DNA from: Rosistilla ulvae
Lineage (GTDB): Bacteria; Planctomycetota; Planctomycetia; Pirellulales; Pirellulaceae
Direction: 5' to 3'
Assembly: GCF_007741475.1 (NCBI RefSeq)
Contig: NZ_CP036261.1
Location: 5,395,798-5,459,797 of the forward strand
Length of the DNA stretch: 64,000 nt
A program made the translations under genes and the position numbers. Positions 18,694 through 29,109 of this stretch are shown here, piece after piece. The notes beneath the pieces were generated by a model. The model saw only the letters and a program-made list of their open reading frames with translations. It had not been told where the DNA came from and did no database searches. Every line of letters starts with the position of its first letter. Position 1 is the stretch's first letter.

Positions 18694-19650
18694 CTACCAG
18701 GGCGCGACCGTTTCGTTCCCGCCCTTTGTGCTGATGGCGCGCCAAGTGAGGATATCGACCGTCTCCGCAGCGAACCGAACGCTTCCATCGGCCATCACGA
18801 TTTGGACCCCGCCTGGATGCTGAGAACTAAATGGCAACAAAGTCCAATCGTTCGCTTGATTGCCGGTATAGGGCGTCAATTGGTTGGGTCCATACCGCGT
18901 GCCCCGTGTCGAGCCACTACCTTCCAAATAGATCCCGCCTACCCAAGGACTCCAGCGCGAGTTGACTTTCCAGGTGGACCAACCGATATCCTTCATAATC
19001 GTCGGCCGGAATTCGGCATACATCATGGTATTCGAGGTGCCATCGATGACATCTGCCATCCGAGTCTTACTGTTCGCGAAGAACATCCCGTAGCGACTCG
19101 AATCGCCCAGAGTCGTCGTCGACTTAAAATTCTGATGCCCGGTCGGATGATAGCCGCCAACAGCTAAGTAGTTACTGATCACAGCATCGAATGATGGATT
19201 CGAGCCACCATATTGATAGAACTGATCCTTACCCGATTCCTCTCCGGCATACGAAGGACACAGATAGGCATCGATCCGCGTCGCGGCAATCTTGTGGTTC
19301 ACTGGAGCGCAAAAACTGACGTTGAAGTCGACCTGATCGTACAACGGCCCTTGCTCGATGTAGGGCAAGATGTGAACCAACGGTCCAAATTTGTTGTCCA
19401 AATCGGTCGACGACGATGTGAAAGCCGTCCCGATACTTCCGGGAGGAAAACGTAGGTGCGTATCGTGGTAGTTGTGCATTGCCAAACCAATCTGCTTCAG
19501 ATTGTTAGAGCATTGCATTCGCCGAGCGGCCTCACGTGCCGCTTGGACCGCCGGCAACAGCAGCCCCACCAAGATCCCGATGATCGCAATCACCACCAAC
19601 AACTCAACCAGCGTAAGACCCTGCGATCGCAGGCCGCCGTTCGATTTCAA
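18694..19650 (-). CDS. DUF1559 prepilin-type protein
   Basis: 318 residues with a class III-like prepilin leader ([19 protein letters not shown]) and the planctomycete motif [20 protein letters not shown]. The DUF1559 body contains [26 protein letters not shown] and [16 protein letters not shown] (the near-invariant HPGG). No ATG lies in frame before the leader; TTG at 19650 is used, with an in-frame stop just upstream. DUF1559 proteins are thought to form pseudopilin- or fibre-like surface structures; individual roles are unknown. Confidence 0.9.
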   Translation of the reverse strand: MKSNGGLRSQGLTLVELLVVIAIIGILVGLLLPAVQAAREAARRMQCSNNLKQIGLAMHNYHDTHLRFPPGSIGTAFTSSSTDLDNKFGPLVHILPYIEQGPLYDQVDFNVSFCAPVNHKIAATRIDAYLCPSYAGEESGKDQFYQYGGSNPSFDAVISNYLAVGGYHPTGHQNFKSTTTLGDSSRYGMFFANSKTRMADVIDGTSNTMMYAEFRPTIMKDIGWSTWKVNSRWSPWVGGIYLEGSGSTRGTRYGPNQLTPYTGNQANDWTLLPFSSQHPGGVQIVMADGSVRFAAETVDILTWRAISTKGGNETVAPW

Positions 19651-20100
19651 TCGACTTTATCATTTGGCAATCTCCGAATGGTCGAGTGCTCGCAGCGCGA
19701 ACCCTCCACCAAACTCATACATTGTTAAACCAAGCTAACAGCGAACTCCAATGCGCTACATTTCGATCGAATATCGAATCGACAACGCGCGAGATCTAAT
19801 TTCCGAACCTGCAGCGGTTCAATCGGAGCACCGTTTTGCGGAAAGATAATTGACACACACAAGCTGACTTGGGTGCCAGATTACACATGAAGAAGGGTGA
19901 ATCTACAGATTTCCCGCAAACCCTTCAAGTTACCATGATAAACAAACCAAACCGGCCCGCACAAATGATCCCCTTCACAGCAACACTGCCGATATATAGA
20001 CAGACAAACCATGGTAAACTACACACTCCGTATACCCAACAATTCGAATGTTGAGTTTTCCTAAGTATCGATGTAGGGCAGAGCTTCTGTCGTACGCGAT
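19651..20100. other. intergenic region, no gene seen
   Basis: About 450 bases, more AT-rich than its surroundings near 19780-20060. A short plus-strand frame at 19869-20054 has no start-site support and no homology that I recognise. It probably contains the promoter of the leftward DUF1559 gene. Confidence 0.5.
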
Positions 20101-22680
20101 TTAGAGAATCGTCAGCGGGTTGCGGCGTTCTTCCAGAGTGCCGCGCGTGACGCCGACGCGGTTGCTGGCTCGCAATTGCGTCCAGACATCTTTTCCGGTC
20201 ACCTCGCCGCGCAACAGCTGTTGATACAGTTCGATCGTTCGCGCGATCTCGGGCCCCGTTTCTTCCAACAGCTCGATCCGCATCGCCGCGACGCCGGCGG
20301 AGATCAACGACGGCACGATCTCTGCCGCGCTTTGAGCCGCGGCGTTGAAGAGCGTGTTGCGACAAGCCACGTCGGCTTGCAGCGGATGTTCCATCCCCGC
20401 CCGATCGCGCAAATGAACGACATGCCGATCGCAGGGCCTGCCGCAATTGGTCTTGTTCGTCCCGGGCGACAACACGGCGCAGAAGACACAATGCTCCATG
20501 TGGAACATCGGCATGTGTTGATGCACGACGATCTCCAACCATCCGCTGGGAACCGCTTCGATAAGTTCGGTCAATTGTTGCCGATTCAGATCGTACGACG
20601 GCGTGATCCGCGTCGCTCCCTGCGCGATCAAATGATCGGCGGAGATTTCGTTGGTCGCGTTCAGTGAAAAGTCGGCGATCACGGGGAAGCCTTCGTTTCG
20701 GTAGTATCTCAGTCCGGCCAAATTGCGAACCAGGTAGCCATCGGGCTGATGGCGTCGCATCGCGCGGAACAGCCCGTATTCGTCGGGCTTCTGGATCCGC
20801 GGCGTCGCCAGCACGATCCTGGCATCGGCCTGCCGCGCCATCGCCACCGCACCACGATACTCGCGGATGTCGTGGAAATCGGCATACAGGTCTCGCATCC
20901 CGGCGTCGATCGCCGCCTGCATTTGGTCCATCGTGCGACACAAAATGTGCAGCGTCGGCACGCGGCCAGCTTCGCTCGCTGCTGCGGCTTGCGTTTCCGA
21001 AACGCTTCGCTGCAGATCGGTCAGCGCCGATTCACAGTATCGCCGCGGCGGCCGCGCGATCGCTTGAGCTTCCAGCGCCGCGACCAGTTCGCGTCGCAAC
21101 CGTCCCAACACGCTCAGCGGCAACATCGGACGGCCGACGATCTTGGCCGAAAGCGCCGCCAATTCAAACGCGGTCCCGCCCATCCGGCCCAGCTGGGCGT
21201 GAAGCGTTGCTTCGTCGATCGGGTGCTTGCGTGCTTCCTGCATCGGTTGGTCCGACTCGATTTCGACAGCCACCATGCCAGCCGCTTCGGCGACGACGCG
21301 CAGCGGTTGATCGACTGCGGCGGTCACGCGCATCCGCAGCGGACGCCGGCGGACCGGATCGGTTTGCGAATAGCTTCGCTTCAGCTTCTGGTTCAGCTTC
21401 GGATCATCGGTCTTCCACATCGCTTGGCCCGGTTCCAGCAGATCAAAATCGATCGCCCCGGTTCCGAACTGCAGCTCGACTCGCGAAGGATCCTCGCGAT
21501 CCAACGCGCGGACATCGAACAGCCGGCCGCCCTGTTCGGCTTGCTGATCTCGATCGCCATCGAAGACGACCCCGTCGCCTCGATTCAGAGGGATTTCGGC
21601 GTCGACGATCACGCCACGACGATTCGTTGCGATCACCGTTCCCGCACGGACGCCACGCTTAGCGGAACTCTGCCCGGGGACCAAACGCTTGTGCTCGCAA
21701 CCCTCCAGCCAGCCCGGCGAGAAGCCACGCGAAAAGGAAAGCTCCATCTCGCGGACTTCGGTCTCGGTCAGATGGACCGCGCGGCCCGCCATCGCGTCGT
21801 CGATCGCTTTGCGATAATGCCGAACGATGTTGGCGACATATTCGGGCGTCTTCAAACGCCCTTCGATCTTCAGCGAACAGACTCCAGCATCGATCAGATC
21901 GGGAATCAGCGCATATCCGGCCAGATCTTGCGGGCTCAACAGATACTTTTGGTCGCCGAGATCGCGGTCCTGGCCATCGACGATCAGCTCGTACGGCAGA
22001 CGGCAGGCTTGGGCGCACTGGCCGCGATTGGCGCTGCGGCCTCCCAGCGATTCGCTGGTCAGACATTGGCCGGAATAGGCGACGCACAGCGCGCCGTGAA
22101 TAAAACACTCCAACGGCATCGTCGTCTTCTGCGCGATCGCCTTGATCTCGCGGACCGACAGTTCGCGGCCGACGACCACGCGTTCGATCCCCAGCGATTC
22201 GATCTCGTCGATGCATTGGGCGCTGGTCATCGTCATCTGCGTCGAAGCGTGGATCGGCAGATCGGGAACCAGTTGCCGGACCAAGCGAACCAAGCCGAGG
22301 TCTTGCACGAGGACGGCGTCGACGTTGGCGTCGGAGATCTGTCGCAACAGGTCGGCGATCGCCGGCAGTTCGCTGGGAAAAATCAGCGTGTTTAGCGTGA
22401 CGTAACCCGCCAGTCCGCGGCTGTGCAGCAGATCCATCACCTCGGGCAAATCGGCGGGGCCGAAATTATGAGCCCGAGCCCGCGCGTTGAATCCACAGTC
22501 GAGGCCGAAGTAGACAGCATCGGCACCGTTTTCGATCGCCGCGCGAACGCAATCGATGTCGCCCGCCGGAGCAAGCAGTTCGGGAGGCAGGGGCGCGGGG
22601 CGATCGGGCGATAAGGTGGACAAGGTAGCTTTTTGCGGTTGGGGACAGAGGCGTGGGAGGCTGGACAAACACAGCCTCAT
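20101..22680 (-). CDS. U32 peptidase-family protein with C-terminal extension (RlhA/TrhP-like RNA hydroxylation)
   Basis: 859 residues. The U32 core begins at about 34 (ELLAPAGDIDCVRAAIENGA). It holds the four conserved cysteines Cys199, Cys206, Cys222 and Cys226 in IHGALCVAYSGQC and NRGQCAQAC, a likely Fe-S or metal site. The middle section resembles the DUF3656 domain of E. coli RlhA (ho5C2501 in 23S rRNA). The last 280 residues form a second U32-like barrel portion with its own Cys cluster (HCVFCAVLSPGTNKTNCGRPC). Members now characterised hydroxylate RNA using prephenate-dependent chemistry rather than acting as peptidases; which RNA is modified here is unknown. A downstream start near residue 22 is possible. 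Confidence 0.85.
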   Translation of the reverse strand: MRLCLSSLPRLCPQPQKATLSTLSPDRPAPLPPELLAPAGDIDCVRAAIENGADAVYFGLDCGFNARARAHNFGPADLPEVMDLLHSRGLAGYVTLNTLIFPSELPAIADLLRQISDANVDAVLVQDLGLVRLVRQLVPDLPIHASTQMTMTSAQCIDEIESLGIERVVVGRELSVREIKAIAQKTTMPLECFIHGALCVAYSGQCLTSESLGGRSANRGQCAQACRLPYELIVDGQDRDLGDQKYLLSPQDLAGYALIPDLIDAGVCSLKIEGRLKTPEYVANIVRHYRKAIDDAMAGRAVHLTETEVREMELSFSRGFSPGWLEGCEHKRLVPGQSSAKRGVRAGTVIATNRRGVIVDAEIPLNRGDGVVFDGDRDQQAEQGGRLFDVRALDREDPSRVELQFGTGAIDFDLLEPGQAMWKTDDPKLNQKLKRSYSQTDPVRRRPLRMRVTAAVDQPLRVVAEAAGMVAVEIESDQPMQEARKHPIDEATLHAQLGRMGGTAFELAALSAKIVGRPMLPLSVLGRLRRELVAALEAQAIARPPRRYCESALTDLQRSVSETQAAAASEAGRVPTLHILCRTMDQMQAAIDAGMRDLYADFHDIREYRGAVAMARQADARIVLATPRIQKPDEYGLFRAMRRHQPDGYLVRNLAGLRYYRNEGFPVIADFSLNATNEISADHLIAQGATRITPSYDLNRQQLTELIEAVPSGWLEIVVHQHMPMFHMEHCVFCAVLSPGTNKTNCGRPCDRHVVHLRDRAGMEHPLQADVACRNTLFNAAAQSAAEIVPSLISAGVAAMRIELLEETGPEIARTIELYQQLLRGEVTGKDVWTQLRASNRVGVTRGTLEERRNPLTIL

Positions 22681-22821
22681 CGCACTCTCGCATTGTAGCG
22701 TACGATCGACTTTTTAGCCCGACCGAACTTCCCTCGATTTGACACCGCTGGGCTGGAAACCTCGCCGCACGTGGTATCATCACTCGCCCGAAACGAATTC
22801 TTCCTCGCCGGACCGCCACCG

Positions 22822-23253
22822 ATGAAAACGGCCACTCGCCATCGACTGCTCTATTGGTACCTGCTGCTGTTTGGCGGCGTCGTCTTTTCCGCCTTCTTCG
22901 CCGCCGCGATGCCGAAAGCGTGGATGATCGCAACAGCGGAGTTCTTCGAAATCGCCGGCTTCCCCGACCACCGGCTCACCTGGTACCTGGCTCGGCACCT
23001 GTCGGTGGTCTACGGAATGCTAGGCGTCGCGGTCCTGGAACTGGCCCGCGACCTGCCGCGATACCGAGCGTTGGTGCTGAAGCTCGGTTGGGGGATCGTT
23101 GTCCTGGGCCTTTTGCAATGGTGGGTCGATCTAGCGACCGGCATGCCCGCGATCTGGACTTATGGAGAAGCGATCAGCACCGCCGCCGGCGGCGCTGTCA
23201 TTGTCTATCTGGCTCGCGGCTCCGAAGAGCCGCCCGCCGACGTCGACTACTGA
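22822..23253 (+). CDS. small four-helix membrane protein, unknown
   Basis: 143 residues from ATG 22822 (MKTATRHRLLYWY). Hydrophobic segments at about 10-30, 50-68, 80-100 and 115-135, with a short acidic tail. No family recognised. Its last seven bases overlap the 3' end of glgX on the other strand, so the two genes converge. Confidence 0.65.
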   Translation: MKTATRHRLLYWYLLLFGGVVFSAFFAAAMPKAWMIATAEFFEIAGFPDHRLTWYLARHLSVVYGMLGVAVLELARDLPRYRALVLKLGWGIVVLGLLQWWVDLATGMPAIWTYGEAISTAAGGAVIVYLARGSEEPPADVDY

Positions 23254-25361
23254 TTGACCAATTCGGAAACGTAGATCATCAGCCCTTTATAGGACAGGTC
23301 GATCGCTTGACCGCTGACCGGCACGGGACCGTCCAGATCGGGATAGATATCCGCTGGCGAAGGCGCCGTCGTGTCGACAAACAGATTCCACTTCATTCCG
23401 CGGCCGTGCAATGGCATGTTGAAGGTCTTCCGCTCTCCGGTCGAATTGAAGAACATCACGACATCGCGTCCCATCCCGTCGGGATCGTCGGCTTTCAACG
23501 GTGCGGCCAAATAAGCCGACATCGCCAATTCGGGTTGATGCCAATCGAGCGCGTCGCCGTTGGCGTTGAACCACGAAACGTCAGGGATCTTGCGACCGTT
23601 TTCAGGTCGACCGGTGAGGAACTTCTTGCGTCGCATCGTCGGTTGGTCGCGGCGGAATTTGATCAGCCCCTGGACAAACCGAACCATCGATTCGTTCTTC
23701 TCGACCAATCGCCAATCGAACCAACTGATGTCGTTGTCTTGGCAGTAGGCGTTGTTGTTTCCCTTTTGCGTGCGTCGAGCTTCATCGCCCGAGACCAGCA
23801 TCGGAACGCCTTGGCTGAGTAACAGCGTCGACAGCATGTTCTTGATCTGACGTTCACGAACCGATTGGATCCCGCGTCGTCGCGTCGGTCCTTCGATACC
23901 GTAGTTGTCGCTGATGTTGTGGTTGTCGCCGTCGCGGTTGTCTTCGCCGTTGGCCATGTTGTGCTTGTCACGATACGACACCAGGTCGTTCATCGTGAAG
24001 CCATCATGCGACGTGACAAAGTTGATGCTGCAGAACGGAGCCCGACCGGCGTGTTGGTACAGATCGCTGCTGCCCGCCAGGCGAGTTGCCACGGCGCCGA
24101 GCGTTCCGCCATCGCCACGCCAGAAACCGCGAACGTCGTCGCGGAAGCGACCGTTCCATTCGGCCCAACGCAGGTCGCCAAACGAGCCGACTTGGTATGC
24201 TCCCGCGGCGTCCCAAGCTTCGGCGATGATCTTGGTGTCAGCCAACATCGGATCTTCGGCGATCAATTCGACCATCGGCGGGTTGGGGACCAAATTGCCG
24301 TGCCGATCGCGACTCAAGATGCTCGCCAGATCGAAACGGAAACCGTCGACGTGGTAGTTGTGCACCCAGTGTCGCAGGCAATGGAAGATCATCTCGCGGA
24401 CAACCGGATGGTTTCCGTTGACCGTGTTTCCGCAACCGCTGTAGTTCGTGTAGTGCTCTTGTTCGGAAAGGATGTAGTAGACCGAATTCTCGAGCCCCTT
24501 GAAGCTCAACGTCGGTCCCTGTTCGTTCCCTTCACAGGTGTGGTTGAAGACGACGTCCAGGATCACTTCGATCCCGGCGGCGTGCAACGCCTTGACCATC
24601 TCTTTGAATTCGTTGACCTGCGCTCCCGGCTGCTTGCCGGCCGCATAGCCACGGTGCGGCGCGAAGAAGGCCATCGGGTCGTAGCCCCAATAGTTCGGCC
24701 GTTCCAGTTTTTCGCCGTTGGTCGCTTCGATAGGGAACTCGTGCACCGGCATCAACTCGACAGCCGTCACGCCCAGCGACTTCAGGTACGGAATCTTTTC
24801 GATCACGCCCAGGTAGGTGCCGGGATTTTTGATCTTCGCCGTCTTGCTTTTGGTAAAGCCGCGGACGTGCATCTCATAGATCACCGAATCGGAAAGATCG
24901 TGCCGCAAGTGGCGATCGCCTTCCCAATCGAAGCTGTCGTCTACGACAACGCACTTCGGCGGACGGGTGATCCCGTCTTCGTTCGATTGGAACTTGCCAG
25001 CCAATGCCTTGGCGTAGGGATCGATCAATCGCGCCGAAGCGTCAAACCGCTGGCCGCGTTCGGGATCGAAAGGTCCGCTGGCTTGGAAGTGATACAGCTG
25101 GCCCGGCTTGAGATTCGGAACCTGAATGCTCCAGATGTCCCCCCAGCGGTCGACGTCGCGATCGAACTCGATCACCTTCGACGGATCGCGGTCGTTGACA
25201 TTCTTGTAAAGCAGCAAACGCATCGAGGTTGCAGAACGGCTGTAAACAGAGAACTGAACGCCATTGGGCTTCACGACCGCCCCGTAAGGCAGTTGGTAAG
25301 CGAATTGCAACTCGGGGTGCGGGTGACGCATGAGCATATTTCGGAGATCCTTCTGGAGCAT
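23247..25361 (-). CDS. glgX: glycogen debranching enzyme (isoamylase type)
   Basis: 704 residues, normal length. N-terminal CBM48-type domain (NGVQFSVYSRSATSMRLLLY), then the GH13 barrel with VIYEMHVRGFT, VILDVVFNHT, nucleophile Asp344 in GFRFDLAS, acid/base Glu381 in AEAWD and Asp453 in SHDG. The C-terminal beta domain has the usual MFFNSTGE. It cleaves alpha-1,6 branches of glycogen or limit dextrin in the cytosol. No other glycogen genes are adjacent. ATG at 25361; an ATG eight codons on is also possible. Confidence 0.95.
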   Translation of the reverse strand: MLQKDLRNMLMRHPHPELQFAYQLPYGAVVKPNGVQFSVYSRSATSMRLLLYKNVNDRDPSKVIEFDRDVDRWGDIWSIQVPNLKPGQLYHFQASGPFDPERGQRFDASARLIDPYAKALAGKFQSNEDGITRPPKCVVVDDSFDWEGDRHLRHDLSDSVIYEMHVRGFTKSKTAKIKNPGTYLGVIEKIPYLKSLGVTAVELMPVHEFPIEATNGEKLERPNYWGYDPMAFFAPHRGYAAGKQPGAQVNEFKEMVKALHAAGIEVILDVVFNHTCEGNEQGPTLSFKGLENSVYYILSEQEHYTNYSGCGNTVNGNHPVVREMIFHCLRHWVHNYHVDGFRFDLASILSRDRHGNLVPNPPMVELIAEDPMLADTKIIAEAWDAAGAYQVGSFGDLRWAEWNGRFRDDVRGFWRGDGGTLGAVATRLAGSSDLYQHAGRAPFCSINFVTSHDGFTMNDLVSYRDKHNMANGEDNRDGDNHNISDNYGIEGPTRRRGIQSVRERQIKNMLSTLLLSQGVPMLVSGDEARRTQKGNNNAYCQDNDISWFDWRLVEKNESMVRFVQGLIKFRRDQPTMRRKKFLTGRPENGRKIPDVSWFNANGDALDWHQPELAMSAYLAAPLKADDPDGMGRDVVMFFNSTGERKTFNMPLHGRGMKWNLFVDTTAPSPADIYPDLDGPVPVSGQAIDLSYKGLMIYVSELVNQ

Positions 25362-25906
25362 GACTCAAGGGGTAGTTCATCGACAGGCTTCAAATTGCCT
25401 ATGTAAAAACAATACCCCCCGGTCTCGACTTCGGCCGGATTCTTCATGCACCTTCGCCCATTTTTATTTGAGCGATGGCCGGACGAATCAGCTAGCAAGC
25501 CGCTACCAGAAGCACCTTCATTGTCGGTCAGCGAAGAAAGAACGGACATTCCGGTAGGGTTAGACGCACTTTCGCCTTAACACCTTCCAGACCCAGACCA
25601 CAAGATACCTTGCAATCCCCCGCTTGACTGCCCCGGCACTCGTATTATCCCCTCGCCACCGACCGGTAGCGATCGCTCCCACGCACAGCCTACTGGGGAA
25701 GTTAACCCGCCTTCAACGCCACCAGAGAGGCCTTAAGGACGAAATAATCGAAATAAACCTTGGAGTTTTCCGGTTGATCCGATCGTATGCCCAATACCGG
25801 GGGAGGAACATTGCCGACTATTTGCCAGCAGTCGACGCCGGATTGCCCAGGAGATAACGTCGGCAGACACGGAAGTCTACCGAACCGCTCTCCCGGCCCC
25901 CATGGA
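25362..25906. other. intergenic region, no gene seen
   Basis: 545 bases between glgX (leftward) and the 3' end of the sialidase-like gene. Short frames here have no start context or recognisable product. No strong hairpin or repeat was found. Confidence 0.5.
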
Positions 25907-27076
25907 TCACTCCGAAGTAGCAAGCCCCTTGGACATTCCGTCCAGCTCCGCCAGCTTCAATCGCACGCTGAGGATGTAAGGGTCGAGGCCTTCGTCCCAG
26001 TGACCGTAAGAGGTGGCGACAAAAGTGCCGTCACCCAGCAGTTCAACGCCCGAATAACCAGTGTCGTAACCCTTTGTATTTTCCTTCAGGCGAACGTTGT
26101 ATTGGCCCTGCTTTCCGTTGGCGATATCGTCCCAGGTGCCAACCCAAGCGACCCAACTGCCTTCGAAGGGACGAGTATTCGCGGAGCGATAAGGTGATCG
26201 GCAACGGAAACTGACCATCAAACGGCCGTCGGAATCGTAGCGAGCGACATGCCGTTCGCCGGTCAGCGCCAGCGGAAGCTCACGCGGCTGGGTCCACGTC
26301 TTCCCTTCGTCGTCGCTAAACATCACGTGCGAGTTCTTACGCAAGCGACTCTCTTGCAACAGCACCGCCAACCGCTTGCCATCGGGCGATCGAATGCACG
26401 CCGGTTCGGCAAGATGAATCTCGTCGGATCGGAAAACAGCTTCGGGACGCGACCAAGTCAAACCGCCATCGGTCGACAGGCTCTTGTAGACCGTCACCGT
26501 TTCGGTGCTCCCACCACGTTCGGTAAAGTAGCGGCCGTCGTCGTGGAACATCGCCAAATAATGCCCCTTGGTGTTCAAGGCTTCGACACACCCCATCACC
26601 ATGCTGCCGCCCCAATCGCCGGCCGGCTTCAATTCGCTCCACTGCTTTCCTTCGTCATCGGAAACCGCCGTTCGCGCCGGATACCTCCCCGCCCACAACA
26701 AGTTGCGACGCTTCCCCTCGGCATCGATGACACGATGCAGATTGGGAACTCCTTTGGAAGTCGACCAGTTTTCGGGAGTATCCAGCCGTGGGCCCCAAGT
26801 CTTTCCGCCATCTTCGCTGCGTTTATAGAGAAGCGCCCCGCGGCCGCGTCCCTTAGCATAGATGCACAGCATCGATTGGCCATCGTCTAACAAAGCGGTC
26901 GTGGGATAGCCAAGATAGAGTCCCGTTTCGCGGTCGACCACGACTTGGCGACGCAGTTGGTCGGTCAGATCGATCGTTTCCAGAGTCACCGCGGTCAGCG
27001 GATCATCCGCTCCCACACGTGAAGCGGTCGCGGCAAAGGCAAGCAGAACGGCCAGCGGAAAGGCTACAACTTTCAT
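25907..27076 (-). CDS. secreted sialidase-like (BNR repeat) protein
   Basis: 389 residues. Signal peptide (VVAFPLAVLLAFAATASRVGA), then a six-bladed-propeller-type sequence. Four Asp-box motifs are visible: SEDGGKTW, SDDEGKQW, STDGGLTW and SDDEGKTW. They mark the fold but not the specificity. LGYPTTALLDDGQSMLCIY and HLAEPACIRSPDGKRLAVL are typical of planctomycete exo-alpha-sialidase-annotated proteins. Catalytic Arg-triad residues were not verified, so true sialidase activity is uncertain. Monocistronic. Confidence 0.8.
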   Translation of the reverse strand: MKVVAFPLAVLLAFAATASRVGADDPLTAVTLETIDLTDQLRRQVVVDRETGLYLGYPTTALLDDGQSMLCIYAKGRGRGALLYKRSEDGGKTWGPRLDTPENWSTSKGVPNLHRVIDAEGKRRNLLWAGRYPARTAVSDDEGKQWSELKPAGDWGGSMVMGCVEALNTKGHYLAMFHDDGRYFTERGGSTETVTVYKSLSTDGGLTWSRPEAVFRSDEIHLAEPACIRSPDGKRLAVLLQESRLRKNSHVMFSDDEGKTWTQPRELPLALTGERHVARYDSDGRLMVSFRCRSPYRSANTRPFEGSWVAWVGTWDDIANGKQGQYNVRLKENTKGYDTGYSGVELLGDGTFVATSYGHWDEGLDPYILSVRLKLAELDGMSKGLATSE

Positions 27077-27267
27077 TTGTCATCGGTCCTTGATGAACGA
27101 TCGATCCGTACGGTGCAACGGCAGCGCCGTCCCGATCTATGCCGTGCATGGTCTCTGAAAACAAACCCTGCCTGCGAAAAAGCAGGATCTGTCGCCCGGG
27201 CCACGCGAATTGAAAATGAACTGAAACGGGAGCTAAATACGTCTTCTCTTATAAGCTAAGCGAACGA

Positions 27268-28686
27268 TTAAGCGAGCTGAAAAACTTGCGGGCCAAAGTG
27301 CTTCGTATGGACGGTGCCAATCAGCGTGTGGCACAACGCTTCGCGAACGACGATGTCCATCATCTGTCCCGCTTGGCGGCGATTTCCATCGAACACAACG
27401 ATCCGGTCGCAATGCGTCCGCCCGGTCATCTGAACGACAGGCCCATCGTCGCCGTTTTTGATCGCCTTCTTGCTCGGCCCTTCGACCAGCACCTGAACCG
27501 TCTCGCCGACAAAGCGTTGATTGTCTTCCAGACAGATCTCGTTCTGCAGGTTTAACAAATCGTTGTTGCGACGCTTCTTGACATCCAACGGGATGTCGTC
27601 CTCCAATCGCTGGTTGGCGACGGTTCCCTCGCGAACGCTGTATTGGAAGATGAAGCTGTTTTTGTAGCGGTACTCGCGAACCAGATCCATCGTCATCTGG
27701 AACTGCTCTTCGGTCTCGCCGCAGAAGCCGACGATAAAGTCGCTGCTGACCGACGCTTCGGGCAGGAACTTGTGGATCCGTTCCATCATCGCTCGGTAAT
27801 CGGCGATCGTATAACCGCGCTTCATCCGCTTCAGGACCTCATCCGATCCGCTCTGCGCTGGAACGTGAAGATAGGGCGAACACTTCGGCAATTCGTGAAC
27901 CGTTCGCAGCAGATCTTCGGTCATATCCTTGGGATAGTTTGTCACGAACTTCAACCGCTCGATGCCGTCGATCTCGTGCAGCGATCGCAGCAGATCGGCC
28001 AACCGCGTCGTCGTGCCATCTTCGCTGTATTTGTAACTGTTGACAGTCTGCCCCAACAGCGTGATCTCTTTGCAGCCCTGATCGGCCAACGTTTGAGCTT
28101 CCAACAAGATGTCGGCCGGACGGCGTCCCTGTTCCGGACCGCGAGTCATCGGCACGACGCAATAGGTGCAGAATTTGTCGCAACCGATCTGGATTCGCAG
28201 ATAGGCTTGAAACGGAGTCGGCCGCATCGACGGATCGCGCAACGGATCAAACGTCTCGTGGCTGCGACGGATATCGGCCTGCGAACCTTCCTTGCGGCCG
28301 AGGCTGACCATCACCTGAGGCCCGGCACCGGCGCGCACTTGTTGAATCAAGTCGGGGATCTGATGCAGCTGGCCCGGGCCGATCACCAGATCGACATGCG
28401 GGGCGCGATCAAAAATCTTCGCCTGATCCTTCTGAGCCATACAGCCCATGATGCCGACCACGCGATCGGGGTGCGCTTCCTTGATCCGTTTGACCTCGCC
28501 GACGGCACTGTAGATTTTCTCTTCAGCCATCTGGCGAACGCTGCAACTGTTGTACAACAGCACGTCGGCATCTTCGGTCGATTGCACGACCTCGTAGCCG
28601 TGTTGCCGCAAATTGGCAACGACCATCTCGCTGTCCAAGACGTTCATCTGGCAGCCGACAGTTTCGATATAAAGTCGTTTCGTCAT
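27268..28686 (-). CDS. miaB: tRNA-2-methylthio-N6-dimethylallyladenosine synthase
   Basis: 472 residues. UPF0004 domain with cluster Cys12, Cys48 and Cys82 (ETVGCQMN, NSCSVR, GIMGCMAQ). Radical-SAM domain with Cys169, Cys173 and Cys176 in IGCDKFCTYCVVP. C-terminal TRAM domain (VGETVQVLVEG, then VQMTGRTHCDRIVVF). It adds methylthio at C2 of i6A37 in tRNA. TRGPEQGR differs from the usual RGxExSR by Gly for Ser. The start overlaps the stop of the small upstream gene as ATGA. Confidence 0.95.
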   Translation of the reverse strand: MTKRLYIETVGCQMNVLDSEMVVANLRQHGYEVVQSTEDADVLLYNSCSVRQMAEEKIYSAVGEVKRIKEAHPDRVVGIMGCMAQKDQAKIFDRAPHVDLVIGPGQLHQIPDLIQQVRAGAGPQVMVSLGRKEGSQADIRRSHETFDPLRDPSMRPTPFQAYLRIQIGCDKFCTYCVVPMTRGPEQGRRPADILLEAQTLADQGCKEITLLGQTVNSYKYSEDGTTTRLADLLRSLHEIDGIERLKFVTNYPKDMTEDLLRTVHELPKCSPYLHVPAQSGSDEVLKRMKRGYTIADYRAMMERIHKFLPEASVSSDFIVGFCGETEEQFQMTMDLVREYRYKNSFIFQYSVREGTVANQRLEDDIPLDVKKRRNNDLLNLQNEICLEDNQRFVGETVQVLVEGPSKKAIKNGDDGPVVQMTGRTHCDRIVVFDGNRRQAGQMMDIVVREALCHTLIGTVHTKHFGPQVFQLA

Positions 28687-28841
28687 GTTTTACTTTTAGC
28701 TTCGCTCTTTGGCGATTTGTCGGTCGAACGCTCTCGCTCGACATGTTCCCGAAGTTCTTGGACCAATTGATCGCGCCGACGACGCATCAAGCCCATCAAG
28801 ATCCCCACAGCCAGAATCGACCCGACCACCCAGAGGATCAT
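28683..28841 (-). CDS. tiny single-helix membrane protein coupled to miaB
   Basis: 52 residues from ATG 28841 (MILWVVGSILAVGILMGLMR). The frame opens upstream as far as 28931, but that part has no membrane-protein character. One transmembrane helix, then a highly charged tail (RRRRDQLVQELREHVERERS). The stop overlaps the miaB start by four bases, implying translational coupling. No family recognised. Confidence 0.55.
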   Translation of the reverse strand: MILWVVGSILAVGILMGLMRRRRDQLVQELREHVERERSTDKSPKSEAKSKT

Positions 28842-29109
28842 ATTTATGTAGTCAGCACCCACGCGGCATAAGCTTCCAGATAGCGATTCCCGATTCGTTA
28901 CCGCGTCCGGGATCCCGAACACGCACCCCAACTTAAGCCCTGATGGGTGTAGATGTTACCAGCGGAAGTGCCTGAAAGGCTAGTGCTTTGTGACAGCAAG
29001 CCGCTGCGGATAGACTGGACCTTCCGCTGCAAGGGGCCCGCGTCTACCCAACCAGCCCCCCTTTCCGCCGCCCCGCCCCACAAATTGATATCAACCCCAG
29101 GCTCGCTCG

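Noticed and set aside
20749-22395. Plus-strand frame of 548 codons opposite the U32 gene
   Set aside because: Composition (His, Arg, Gln rich) and lack of motifs show it is an antisense shadow.
23865-25406. Plus-strand frame of 513 codons opposite glgX
   Set aside because: Antisense shadow of a well-supported gene; no recognisable domain.
25624-25857. Plus-strand frame in the glgX/sialidase gap
   Set aside because: No ribosome binding site, no family and no continuation; treated as non-coding.
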